A stretch of DNA of 64,000 bases from Ambrosia x helenae (GCA_030844895.1 CM061223.1:1-64000); one strand, 5' to 3'; positions 46,014-57,490 are shown, counted from the stretch's first letter. Notes: generated from the letters alone by a model not told the origin. A program made the numbers and translations.

Positions 46014-47234
46014 TTCCTTTTTTATAAAACTTGTTTTGTCATCAGTTTTAACTTTGCGTTTTTATGATAATTTCCATTCAACTGCCCCATTGACAGTAGA
46101 TTTTGTATTGGTTTTTTCTTAAGTTTTTGTTTTGCTCTTGAATGTTCTTTGGACGGTCGAAGCACGCTCTATCGTAGCATCAATCTTAGTGCTTCCATCT
46201 ATTTTTCATTGATTTGCTTTATTGATGAATTTATTTGCATAATTGTTTGATCATTTGGAAATCCTGAATTTTGTTGTGATTGGATGATGTAAGATATGAG
46301 TATATGAATCATTATATTTTTTGTATATGTATCACATCTTCATATTTATATGTTATCAAAACTAAAAGTGCATTTTACATCGTGTAAGCATCATGAACGG
46401 ATTGAAACGACTAGAATTTAAAAGCTAAATAAAAGTTGGATGGACTTTAAGATGTAGGACTTGGAGTGAGTATGTGATCGAGTTAGATGTTAAAATACAA
46501 TATATATAGTTTGTAATTATATTTGAGTTGCGTGTGTTCAATGGTGTTTTTGCATCATTAGTTTTGGCTAGTTTTACTGTTGAAAGAAAAAATATATATA
46601 AAGAGAAAAGAAAAAGAGAAGCTGAAGACATAGCACACGAGAGGAGAGGGGCACATGGTGTGAAGTGGTACCAACCAATGTCCTAATATAAATGACACAA
46701 AATCTCATAAAAATTCGATATGTTCCATACAAACACATACACGATTAACTGTGTTTTGTCCCACCTCATCACCAACACCCTTTCTTTTGCCCTTCTATTA
46801 TTGTAAAATATAAAACTGTCAAATCATTTTTATCAACTAATTCTGTGTTCTTAACCGTATGTTGTTTCAAGTTTTTGATTGCGATAAAAGAGTCAACAGT
46901 TAAAACTAAAAGAGTTGTTTTGTATCTTATGTGACAAAAGTACGATTGTGATAGTAATTTGGAATATAGCGAGGGATATATTATTGAAACATATTATTGT
47001 TTTAATGATCGTTTAGTCGATCAGTATTAATTTTTTTGGATAAACCATGTGCCAGGATAATGGGCTTTTCTAGAACCAGGTTGAACCTGGCGAGGATGGG
47101 TGTAAGCCCATGGAAAAGAACTAAGAAACACGACATAATATAAATTTGTAACATAATTCTTAATTAGCTACAATATAATAACATAGTTAGACCTAATAAA
47201 CACCACATAATATTAGTTACATCATTTTCTTTGG
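46014..47234. other. Intergenic sequence, nothing recognised
   Basis: No supported gene. CAATATAATAACAT at 47171 recurs at 47872 and may be one side of a target duplication. Confidence 0.4.
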
Positions 47235-47835
47235 TATAATTGTTTCGGGCAAATTATATAAGGATAGCAGGTAGACGGACAACAAACTGCGCTGCCATCC
47301 CCTTCTAGATAGAAAACCCTAATCTACTGAAAACAACGCCTCGCCACTGAGGGGTCGAAAAGTTGTTGTGGACCACACGCTGAACTCTAGTCAAGAACCG
47401 AACCGCCTCCGGCGCCAAGGAGCCGAACGTGTCAAACACCAGGGGGACGAAGGCATGCTGATTATATCCTTACAAGCTTTCGCTTGCTTTTCCACCTTCT
47501 TTAACTCTGCTTTCAGTCCTGCTTGCCCCACCACAAACCCATTTTCCCGGAAACCGGCTAGGGGGATACACCTATGAGATCGACACAAGAATGTTTCCCG
47601 CCCTCCCAACCAAAAACTAGCACGTCAGCCTCTTTCTTTGCCAAGAAATTTAACCAGTGCCTCTTTCTTTGCCAAGATCTCTGATTGTCTAAGAATATCC
47701 ATTAACGTGTCCCGAATAAAGTCATGGCGATACTTAAACACTAGCAACTCGCTACAATGTAACACATGCTCTCCGTATTTATCAAGGCATGTTACATCAT
47801 TTGTAACATAGTCATCTAAAATCATTGAATCTAAA
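47235..47835 (-). mobile_element. 3' fragment of a non-LTR retrotransposon (copy 3 of 3, longest)
   Basis: Minus-strand pieces read in order: CLDKYGEHVLHC (zinc-finger-like), FKYRHDFIRDTL, ADVLVFGWEGGKHSCVDLIG, VSPLAGFRENGFVVGQAGLK, KKVEKQAKACKD and a QKG.AAQ-type end. This order of a Cys/His knuckle, an R-H-D block and a D...D nuclease-like block resembles the C-terminus of reverse transcriptases with a restriction-like endonuclease. That assignment is inference. At least three frame shifts are present. Imperfect 27-bp direct repeats at 47171 and 47872 may be the target duplication. Confidence 0.75.
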
Positions 47836-48173
47836 TTCTAATTCAATTCCTTAATCATCGTGACCTAATAACAATATAATAACATCATTAGACCCTAAAT
47901 AATCGTTTTTAACTACATAGGGTCAATCACTAATCGTTGAATATGCACAAGCGTATCCTCAATCACAAGATAGGATTCTAGTCTGATTTTCTGTTTATCA
48001 AAATATTAATTTGAATTAAACAAGTGATTTCATAATATTATTCTTTACACAATCATTAACTTTTTCATGCCAACACTAGTACAATTTTGAGATGGTTGAA
48101 AACCGTATCATTATCATTGATCAACCATGGGAGTTGAGTCACAAATTAACATGTTGTGAGGTTTGATTGTGTT

Positions 48174-49764
48174 TGTTAATGTAACAGTTGAAATGTTGAG
48201 CCAAGATTACAGATTCAGGCTCCTAGTTGATATGGATAAATAATGTCAACTAATGTTAACTGAATAAAGTCAAATAAAGTTTTGGGCTAGATATGTCAAC
48301 ATGAGAAAGTTGGAGATAAAAGTTTCCTCATTAAAGCAGAAGTTTCCTAAACTTCAGGGGCCAATATTGTCAACTTAGAAAGAGAGCTGTTATGAGTCGT
48401 TGAGATCAGAATTCAGGAGCTAGGGCTATAAAACGGGGCTTTATGATCGATTCTTCAATCACTTCAATTGATCGTTATTTTCTCTTGTAATTCGTTGTTC
48501 GTTTCTTTTTGTTCAATTCGTTTTGTTTCTTGAGTTCTATTCTTCGTTATTTGAATAAAGTAATCATTGATTGGTTTTGTTTAATAGTCCTTTGATCTTA
48601 TTGTTATTGTTCAATTCCGCTGTATTATCTAACAATTGGTATCAGAGCCAGGTTGGCTCAATCTTGAGAGAGATTTGTCAGAGATTGGGGAAAGATTAAA
48701 CATGGTGACCGGTACAAAGTTTGAAATTGAGAAGTTCAATGGAAAGAATGATTTTAGTCTCTGGAGGTTGAAGATGAGAGCATTTTTGGGTCATCAAGGT
48801 GTTGTAGATGCCTTGAAGGTTGAAGAACAATTGTCTAATGATCTTACTGATAAACATAAGAAGGAAATTATGGAGAAGGCACACAGTGCAATCATTCTCA
48901 GCCTTGGTGACAGAGTCTTGAGAGAAGTTTCAAAGGAGATAACTACTGCTGGTGTATGGACCAAGTTAGAAAGTCTGTACATGACAAATTCATTGGCAAA
49001 CAGGCTTTATTTAAAGAAGAGACTCTATATGTTTCAGATGGCTGCTGGTAAGTCACTTGAGGATCATACAGATGAATTTAACAAGATCATTCTTGATCTT
49101 GAAAACATTGAGGTGGAGATTGATGAAGAAGATATGGCAATAATCTTCTTAGCATCTCTACCTGTGATCTATGAGCATTTGGTAGACGCACTGATGTTTG
49201 GAACGGAAAGTTTGTCAATGGAAGAAGTTGTTTCAGCCATGAACTCAAAAGAATTGCAGAAGAAGGGAGATATAAAGGATGACGGTTCTGATGGTTTGTT
49301 TGTCAGAGGTAGATCATAACAAAGATCCACAAAGAACAAGAATGGAGGGTTTAGATCAAAGTCTAAATCAGCCAAGAGAAGATGCTTTGTGTGTAATTCT
49401 GAAAAGCATTTCAAGAAAGACTGTCCTGAATGGAAGAAGAAAAAGAATGAATATCAGTCCAAGAAACATAACAGTGGGTCTCTTGATGGTTCTTGTGATG
49501 GATATGAAAGTGCTGATGTTTTGATGGTTGTCAGGGCAAGTGATGGATCCAGATGGTGTTGGGTGATCGATTCAAGCTGTTCTTACCACATGACACTATT
49601 CAAAGAATTGTTTAGCATGTTGAAGATGGTTCCACAAGGTACAGTTCAATTAGGAGATGATCATCCCTGTCAAATACAAGGTATTGAAAGTAATCATTGA
49701 TTGGTTTTGTTTAATAGTCCTTTGATCTTATTGTTATTGTTCAATTTCGCTGTATTCTCTAACA
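48174..49764 (+). mobile_element. Ty1/copia retrotransposon with large internal deletion
   Basis: The 5' LTR is 48174-48634 (TGTTAATG...CTAACA) and the primer-binding site TGGTATCAGAGC (initiator Met tRNA) is at 48637. Gag and the start of protease follow. The sequence then jumps into the last 78 bases of the 3' LTR (49687-49764), nearly identical to 48557-48634. GTGTT flanks both ends (48169-48173 and 49765-49769). The rest of pol and most of the 3' LTR were deleted after insertion. Confidence 0.92.
48702..49700 (+). pseudogene. Copia gag and protease start, one stop codon
   Basis: The gag frame starts at ATG 48702 and includes FNGKNDFSLWRLKMRAFL, typical of the UBN2/retrotran_gag region. 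It ends at a TAA at 49317. The same frame reopens at once and encodes a nucleocapsid zinc knuckle CFVCNSEKHFKKDC (CX2CX4HX4C, near 49389) and the protease region WVIDSSCSYHM. The aspartic protease active site is usually D-S/T-G, and here the third position is Ser. The frame ends at the deletion junction near 49690. Apart from one stop codon it is intact, suggesting a fairly young insertion. Confidence 0.88.
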
Positions 49765-49769
49765 GTGTT

Positions 49770-50316
49770 CATCATATCATGTGTTTGTTTTCATCTTGTA
49801 CTTTTATGATTAAGCTTGTTAAGAATTGTACGTTTTATTCTTTACATTAAATATATGTTTCTTATCAGCTATTTTGTAGTTTACAGCAAATACCCTGACG
49901 ATTTCCACTCGTTAATACATAGAGTCCACTAAGCATATCTTGAGTTGGTGCAAGCATAGCCAATTTTGTATCTGTGTAACAATTTCCGTTCTGGGGTTTA
50001 CATAGACTTATCATTTTTGTTATAATGTAAATTGAGAAGGATTTTTGATTCAAAAGAATCAATTGAGTATGTATCAATTTGTATTTTCTTATGTCATTAG
50101 GCTAACCCAATTTTAGATTCAAATCCAAGAATCATTCACGAATTCTCAGTCAACGAAGAGTTAATGGTTCCCATTTGATTTTCTACATATGTAAGGTGAT
50201 AATACTCAAAGCTAGGATTTCAAGACATGATTTAGGGATGACCTAGATATTATAAAAACAATATTTCAATTATTTATTTCTTTGTTTGGATGTGAACAAT
50301 TCTTTTTTAGATTAAA
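49770..50316. other. Intergenic sequence, nothing firm
   Basis: A 70-codon open frame on the minus strand (49865-50077) faintly resembles retrotransposon coding sequence, but not enough to call. Confidence 0.4.
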
Positions 50317-51090
50317 CTAGAGTCTGATACCCGCGCGTTGCCGCGGGACGCGTGTGTAATCACTATACCTGTACTGAACCAGTATCGGTTCCCAAAACAG
50401 GTTAAAGTGGGCACCGTAATTGTATAAAAAATGATTGCTACGGTATGGCACCGATAATTGAAGGTAAACCAACTTAACATTTGTTACCCGCGCGTTGTTG
50501 CTGGTACGAGACAAAAAATGCAATTGGTATCGCTCGTTACAATAGCGGTATATGCTATAGCAAGCGGAAGAGAAAACTAAAAAAAAAATAATGGGTTAGG
50601 TTGATTTTTTTCACAAAATCTAAATGGAAATGTACGAATAACAGAAAAAATTACGTTAATATGAACATTAGACGTAAAGTATTTAAGAAACAAAATAAAA
50701 ACCAATATACAAATTGTATTTTACTTAAACTTATAAACATTTGTGAGTCATTTAAAAAATGAAATAAATAAATTATTAAAATCAATTTTAAGAAATACAT
50801 GGTATGTATACCTTTCATTCATCATTCATGAACTATCCAACTGTGGAAGAAAAAAGAAATTGCCTCAAAAGGGTATCAAACCCAAGGCAAATAGGTGTAA
50901 GACAGGAAAAGCAACCACTGTGTTAACAATCAACTTTGTTCAGAATCATAAAGACAGATATATAACCTAAATCCGCGTTGGAATAATAAACAAAATAAAG
51001 TTTTGTGGGTGGATGCCACATGGCTTCCACCGATTGGATGGTTTATCTTAGCATATTGACACTATTAAAGTGTCTTTTCTTGTATATAGA
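50317..51090 (-). mobile_element. Non-autonomous Helitron A
   Basis: On the minus strand it starts TCTATATACAAGAAAAGACA and ends with a GC-rich hairpin (CCGCGGCAACGCGCGG), then GTATCAGACT, CTAG and a flanking T. It is about 774 bp with no coding capacity. It is a close homologue of Helitron B and abuts it exactly. Confidence 0.85.
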
Positions 51091-51909
51091 CTAGAGTCTG
51101 ATACCCGCGTGTTGCCGTAGGACACGCGTGTAATCACTATACATGTACTAAACTAGTATCGGTTCCCAAAAAAGGTTAAGGTGGGCACCGTAATTGTATC
51201 AAAAATGATCACTACGGTATGGCACTGATAATCAAAGTTAAACCAACTTAACATTTGTTACCCGCGCGTTGTTGTTGGTACGCGACAAAAAATTCAATTG
51301 GTATCGCTAGTTACAATAGGGGTTTATGCTATAGCAAGCGGAAGCGAAAACTAAAAAAAAATAATTGATGTAAACGATGGGTTAGGTTGATTTTTCACAA
51401 AATTAAATGGAAACGTACGAATAACGGAAAAAATTACGTTAATATGAAGAACAATAGACGTAAAGTATTTAAAAAACAAAATAAAAAACCAAGATACAAA
51501 TTGTATTTTACTTAAACTTACTTAGTTATGTTATATGTTCTATTCAAATGAACTTTTAGTTTATTTACATATAAAATCGTAATTTAAAAAAAATGAAATA
51601 AATAAATTATTAAAATCAATTTTTAGAAATAAATGGCATGTATACCATTCATTCATCATTTATGAACCATCCAACTGTGGAAGAAAAAGAAATTGCTTTA
51701 AAAGGGTATCGAACCCAAGTCCAATAGGTGTAAGACCAGAAAAGCAACCACTATGCTAACAATCAACTTTGTTCAGTATCATAAAGACAGATATATAACC
51801 TAACACTGCGTTGGAATAATAAAAAAACAAAGTTTTGTGGGTGGATGCCACATGGCATCCATCGATTGGATGGTTTATCTTAACATATTGACACTATTAA
51901 AGTGTCTTT

Positions 51910-51940
<31 letters not shown>

Positions 51941-51941
51941 A
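51091..51941 (-). mobile_element. Non-autonomous Helitron B, directly abutting A
   Basis: It has the same family and orientation as Helitron A, with long blocks of near identity. Its 3' CTAG occupies 51091-51094, and the base after it on the minus strand is the first T of Helitron A. The 5' end merges into a (TA)n tract (about 51915-51941), so that edge is approximate. It has about 70 bp that A lacks. Confidence 0.8.
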
Positions 51942-52141
51942 TTATGAGAACTTAATAACAACTTTCTTTATTGACTTGTAATTTAACAATCATAAGGTCA
52001 CGCATCGTAAATTCCGGATATAATGAGAGTGTGACAGTAGTTGAGGTTAACATGACAGATCAACTGTAGATATCAATTATAGTAATCATTTTTAGTGAAC
52101 GAGTGAAACTCCTCATTTTAAGATTGCAGAGAAAAATATTA

Positions 52142-53140
52142 GGGGGGACGAGGCGCTAGCAGAATTGGGCACGAGTACCCTATTACCAACACGGTAACAC
52201 CGCATCCACCTATGCTGGTAGGGTTCTCGTGAACCGTTTTCTGGTTCTTGTTACCGTGCTGGTACAAAGAAACGGTCATTTTCTTGACCAATAAAAATAT
52301 GTCACGTTTTTCTTTCACCTTTAACCGTGATTTTTTTACTGTGTTTTATTTTTTGACCGTTTACATTTTGAACTTTTTTTAATCTTTTACCCCTAATTAA
52401 ACAACATTAGACAATAAACATTAAACATTAAGCAACACTAATCAATAAACATTAAACAACATTAACTTTAAACAACATTCGTCATGGCGCAAAATGGGTG
52501 AAGTTACTCATTTGGTGGTGGTAGTAGTCGCCGCGCGTGACTTGGATAGCAATGTCTTCTTGAAGATTAGGGTGCCTCTCCATCGTGGCTTCATAGAGGA
52601 CGTTCCAACGGAGACACCTGGACCATAGAAGAATCCACCTATTAACGAGCGAATCCTTGGTGCAATCATTTGTGCCGGTTAAATCATTGAATAACCGACA
52701 CCCGGTTCCAAAACGAAGTTAGGGTATCGACTTCATGAACCCATGTGTCTCTCACTATCAAGTATGCCCTCGTTAACGCGATCTCCTCATTTGCATTCCA
52801 CGGGTTCATTTTAACGATACGATTAAAGTATAACCGGTTTTAGTGTGATTTTAGTATTGAAGCTTTATGTGGTTTTTATAGAACAAACCGTAACGGTACA
52901 AATTCTTGAAGGCTGCAATGGTATAAATGTTTAGTAACGGTAACAAAATTAATTACCGTCTACAAATTATACAACGGTTACTTTTTTTAATTTAAATGAA
53001 ATTTAAAATGAAAGAATCAGTGGAGTGCTGCCTACAAAAAAAGTGTTTCAGTGAAGTAAATCAGTGAAGTGATGTGGCAGTTTATAACTGGTTAAAATCA
53101 GTGAAAGATAAACTTATTACTAGGAGTGCCTCTTTCACCC
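52142..53140 (-). mobile_element. PIF/Harbinger-type element with only the Myb/SANT ORF
   Basis: The ends GGGGGGACGAGGCGCT and GGGTGAAAGAGGCACTC (right end read inward) are flanked by TTA on both sides (52139-52141 and 53141-53143), the PIF/Harbinger target. The 999-bp interior has a Myb/SANT-like ORF but no DDE transposase. Confidence 0.7.
52482..52809 (-). pseudogene. Myb/SANT-like ORF of the Harbinger-type element
   Basis: The product starts MNPWNANEEIALTRAYLIV and reads to TSFWNR, then shifts frame by one base at about 52704. It continues in the new frame as CRLFNDLTG, KDSLVNRWILLWSRC and ATMERHPNLQEDIA to a TGA at 52482. It has the same trihelix layout as the ORF at 18842: a W in helix 1, FW in helix 2 and RW...W in helix 3. 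Such proteins are DNA-binding ORF1 partners in PIF/Harbinger elements. An upstream TATA box was not identified. The frame break makes it a pseudogene unless it is an assembly error. Confidence 0.7.
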
Positions 53141-53360
53141 TTACTTAATGCATTATGACATTAGAATACCTGTTTACAAGACATATATTAGACTAGTTAT
53201 AGGGTTATTTTATAAAACGTATCAAATGAATATGAAATTGGACTATCTGGTTATCACAAACTGTTGAATAAAGTTCAATGAAAACTAAAAAGACATATTT
53301 ATTAATTACTATGTTACCCAAAAAACACACTTAGTTTAGAATTGTGCTTATGCAAAACGA

Positions 53361-53961
53361 TTAGACTTGTTTTCTCAAACAAGCCATGGGTAATGGAGTC
53401 GATGGGTGAGAATATGACCCATTTACAATATGGGCAAAAACCCATTTATTCGCTGCTTCAGTGTAATGTATTCCGTCCCATATAATTGTTACTGAAGGAT
53501 CTTTACAAGATCCCACAGTGATCTCTTTCCCATTGTCATTTACTTTGCCTCCACATCCGACATGTATGTTATAATTGTACTTTCCTCCGTAGCCACAACA
53601 AGCCCTAAGAGGATGCTCAAATCCTACATTGCAACAAATTTACAATCGTTAAAACTAGGGGTAATCAATTCTGATATGACGCAAACACGATATGAAAAAA
53701 AAAATGATTGTGGTTGTCATATCTAACCAACTTAATACACAGGTTGGGTCTGGGTTAGCCCATTTAGTTTATGGAAAATCACCAAAATAGGCATATTGAC
53801 ACAAAAGTAATAATAATCATAATAACAACAACAAAATAGATATCGACTTTTATCATTTATAATATAGAAATATGAAAAACCAACCAAACAAAAACGCTAA
53901 TTAAGCAAAGTCGAGGTTAATTATTCAACCCGTCACGATTGACATCTATAGTTAAAACACG

Positions 53962-54010
<49 letters not shown>

Positions 54011-55759
54011 ATAAACATGTACGTTTACCATGCTTGTGTGCTTGACTAATGAGCGTGTATCTTGCTTTATAGATATCGACATAGGTGACCACAGCCTCGG
54101 GAAGTTCTTCACGTAGTTGGTTCACAAGATCCTTTAACTCACGGTTAAAGAATTGAGCGAGTTCGTTAATTGGATTGGCACATCCATTCTTGTCCATTTG
54201 ACCTTCATTGATCTGTAGATATTCCAACACATATGGTAAACACCCAATCGGGCCGGTATTGTGTATCCAAAAGAATCTCCCTCCTTTGTCATGTACATCC
54301 TATTAATAAACAAATCTGAAATATAACTACACTACACCTCGTACTTGTATAAGAGCTTATGTCTTGTTTCTAAAAATCATTAAGAACATTCACCTTAACA
54401 ACGGTTCTGAATTGGCCTAGGATGTCGGGAATGGATTCTTTCACTTGATCGACAGTTAAGTTTCGGAACAAACCACCCGTCAAATCATTTTGCCCAATAT
54501 CAAACGTGTATAAAGCACGCACAAAAGCTTCAGGTTTCGGAACCAACTCCTTAAAGATACCTTGCACTGTTTCGACTTGCATGTTAGATGATTAGATCAT
54601 GAACGCTATGTTCCCGAGTTCACTTAACGAAGGAAAAGTAAAGAAAGTGAGGAAAATCTTTCCCTTTCTTTTTTTTTCCTCTATTTTTTTCCCTTTCTCT
54701 TTTTTTTCCATTTCTTTTCCTTTCATTTCCTTTCAATTTGGAACGATTGAATTTGGCTTAGTTTTCCCTTCTTTTCCTTTCCTTTTCTTTCAAAAAAAAT
54801 CTCTGGAATACACATTCTCTGTTTTCCTTCCATTTTCTTCCTTAAGAAAACTCTAGAACACAATTAACTTTTTCTTTCTTTTCTTTTCTCTCCTTAAGTT
54901 AACTCGGGAACATAGCGGAAGGCATGGACCCAAGTACCGGGTTAAGTGACCCAAGAGTGTTAACAACTATTCAAATTTTTTTGTGTAATAGAAATTTGCG
55001 GACCTACACTCTTCTCAAGGGGGCGCCACTCCTTTAAACAAAAAAAGTTTAGAGTAATTTGTAGGCTAAAATCCCGATCACACCTCTTAAAAGTTCGGTT
55101 AAACCCCTAGATCGCACCCCAGAAAATAATTTCTAAATCTGCCACAGGTAATAACCAATTCACCATATACATTCAAAAAGATAAAGGTAAACATACAAGT
55201 GTATTTATGTAAAGAGATATATGATATGAGGCGAGGAGGTGTTACCTTTGCGAGTCCTGACATGAAAATCATTGAATTGATACGATTGAACGTTTAAGGA
55301 AATGGGGCTCAAGCCACTTTGATGACGAGTCGTATTTGGGGGTCTAACGGTTGAACCACCGGTCGCGAAGTTGCTCCATGGGTGAAGTTGGAGGCCAAAG
55401 CATCTAGGAATGCACTAAGGTAGGGTAAGCCCAAACTTTGCACTGTAAATTAATCAGAATTAATTCTTGGTTATTCATAGTCAAAACACTTAGGATCGAA
55501 AAGGAGTACGTAGAATATATTGCATACCCATAAAGTCGATGAGAAGACGGCCATCGGAGTACCTGCCAGCCGTACGATGAAAAAATGTCTCACCATTGGG
55601 CGGAGGAGGCTGCCCAAAAGCAGCGGCCAAGCCACCGGTATCGGAGTTTGAGTCACCGAAGTTGAAAACAGCCGGAAAATGGCATCTTTTGGTGGCCTTA
55701 ACATGTTTGGTTGTTAGTAAAAGTAGTATGAATAAGACACAAGCTTTTAGCTCGGCCAT
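53361..55759 (-). CDS. GDSL esterase/lipase (ENOD8/FXG1-like), with one frame break
   Basis: GDSL (SGNH) enzymes are secreted serine hydrolases acting on plant lipids, cutin or acetylated glycans. The substrate is unknown here. Five exons on the minus strand are 55759-55528, 55442-55246, 54566-54394, 54299-54029 and 53623-53361, with GT-AG borders and matching phases, about 378 residues. A signal peptide (MAELKACVLFILLLLTTKHV) is followed by block I FNFGDSNSDTGG with the catalytic Ser at about 37. Block III holds FDIGQNDL with Asn at about 170. DGIHYTEAAN gives the catalytic Asp and His at about 341 and 344. One A is missing in exon 2 near 55371, at the HGANFATGG block (residue about 102). 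As read, this leads to a stop about 20 codons later. The exon 3 acceptor could instead be 9 bases upstream. AATAAA near 53298 may be the poly(A) signal. Confidence 0.93.
53963..54005. repeat. (TA)n microsatellite in the last GDSL intron
   Basis: About 21 TA units, within the intron 53624-54028. Confidence 0.97.
54605..54916. mobile_element. MITE in the second GDSL intron
   Basis: The ends GCTATGTTCCCGAGTTCACTT and GCTATGTTCCCGAGTTAACTT (right end read inward) enclose 312 bp. The interior is a strong purine-to-pyrimidine stretch (TTCCTTTTCTTT). The target duplication was not resolved. Confidence 0.8.
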
Positions 55760-55869
55760 GCTTGGGACCTCATCAGCAAAGCACGGACCAAAATATAAGT
55801 GCGCCAAGATAAGGGGCAAAAATGTAACTCCTGTTAATACAACCGTTGAGCAATTTGGATCCTAGTATA

Positions 55870-57424
55870 ATATATTTGATTCCTAATATGTTTCATTGAA
55901 CGTTTAACTGATAAACGATCACGTGATCAATTACATTAATTATATATTGTAATTCAAACATACATTTTTTAACGGTCTAATTCTCATTTGAAGTGTAAGG
56001 GCTTGTTTGGTAGTCTGTTAGTGGGGCTCCGAACCATTTAGATCTTAATGGTTTAGCATTCAGACTTTTTGTTTCAACCTAAAAAAGGGCTCTGAATGGA
56101 ATGGTTAAAAGTTGAATCATTCAGACTTGGTGCATAGCTGGACCATTCAGCACTTAATCATTCAGAGCCTCTTAACCATTCAAACCGCTAAGTGTATATT
56201 CAAATAGATTATTATTATCATTATAATATTAAATTCGTGTTAAACACTGAGACATTACGTTCCTCACATTCAACTCATAGACTTTGCAACATACAGATAG
56301 TAAACACTAACACTTACACGGTGATGTAATCTCAACCATCGGTTAATAACTTTTGATCAAGCAAGCGCAAATTCAGCTCACAAAAACAATGCTCATTTTA
56401 TATTCTAACTCTAAATGGCCCTTGCCAACAATTGATATTGAAATCCGTAGAAATTGACGTTGAAAACAAAACTGTAACAAAAAATGATTTTTAACTAATA
56501 CATCCCAACTAGGGGTGCAAACGAGCTGAGCTGAGCCCGAGCTTGATTTGGCTCGAGCTTAAGCTCGATTAACTTATAAGAGCTCGAGCTCGGCTCGTTT
56601 AGTGTGTATTAGTTAATATATTAAATTAAATAATATATATATATAGGCTCGTTTAGGCTCAATAAATCAAAAGCTCGGCTCGGCTCGTTTATTAAACAAT
56701 TTTAAATTTGGGGTAAATAGTATAAAATATTAATAAATCTAATATTATACTAGGCTCGATGAGCCTGGCGAGCTTCATATGCCAAGCTCGAGCTCGATAA
56801 GTAAATGAGCTTTGTTTTAGGCTCAAGCTCGATAATGTTGGGCTCGTTTCGAGCTTTTTACCGAGCCGATCTCGAGTAGCTCACGAGCTGCTCGGCTCAT
56901 TAACAATGTAAATGAAACAAATCCGAATTAGTTCCTGGCTTGAGCAAGACGCTAGGTGCTATGTGTTTTTGCCTCGAGTTTGGATCTTGGGTTTATGTAA
57001 ATTCACAAATTGTAAAAGGGGAAGAGTTATTGGATCATGAGAGGTGCAAATGGTGCACTGCAACATCATGCCGTGCAGCTAGGAGGGCCCCTCAACATAT
57101 ATAACCGGGGCTCTAAACATAGAGAATATAGGTTTATGATAGATATGTAGATACCAATTCTAAATAGATTTCTCAAAAAAAAAATGGTTGAATTTTGATT
57201 TAGCAACTTCAATTTGCCTATTAAATATAGCGTATTTTGCTAACTAATAGCAAATCCAAAACAGCTTAAAATTGTATTAAAGATGCGCAACAAGTAGATC
57301 ACCAACTTAATAAGCACTAGTCCAACACCTTTTTACCCAAGTCAAAAATGTCACATTTTTACTGAAGACAAAACGGATAATTTCATGTTAAAAAAGTCAA
57401 AAGAATATGGTTAATAAGATTCAC
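55870..57424. other. Intergenic sequence with degenerate repeats
   Basis: GGGCTTGTTTGGTAGTCTGTT near 56000, with several CATTCAGA/TTAATGG motifs to about 56190, resembles the MITE at 10465 without a recognisable right end. GAGCTCGAGC-rich sequence follows from 56513 to 56900. No gene was seen. Confidence 0.45.
56513..56900. mobile_element. GAGCTCG-rich hAT-like repeat
   Basis: It starts TAGGGGTGCAAACGAGCTGA and is filled with GAGCTCG/GGCTCG words. The right end is degenerate. It is related in composition to 22670-22852 and 59536-59700. Confidence 0.5.
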
Positions 57425-57490
57425 CTTGCCAACCCCAGCAACCCAAAATTTCCCTGATTTAGCAAATGCTAGAGAATTTACGTATCCAAC
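57425..57490 (-). pseudogene. Isolated WD40 exon of an RRP9/U3-55K-like gene
   Basis: A 66-base exon with acceptor (TTGTAG) and donor (GTGAAT) encodes VGYVNSLAFAKSGKFWVAGV then GK. This closely resembles a WD40 repeat of RRP9, the U3 snoRNP protein used in pre-18S rRNA processing (YAOZHE in Arabidopsis). The next exon expected in the family was not found nearby, so it looks like a stray captured exon. Its 5' part is repeated at 57940. Confidence 0.5.

Noticed and set aside
55780..55800. TATA-like box upstream of the GDSL gene
   Set aside because: It lies only about 30 bases from the ATG, which would leave almost no leader. The promoter was therefore left unannotated.
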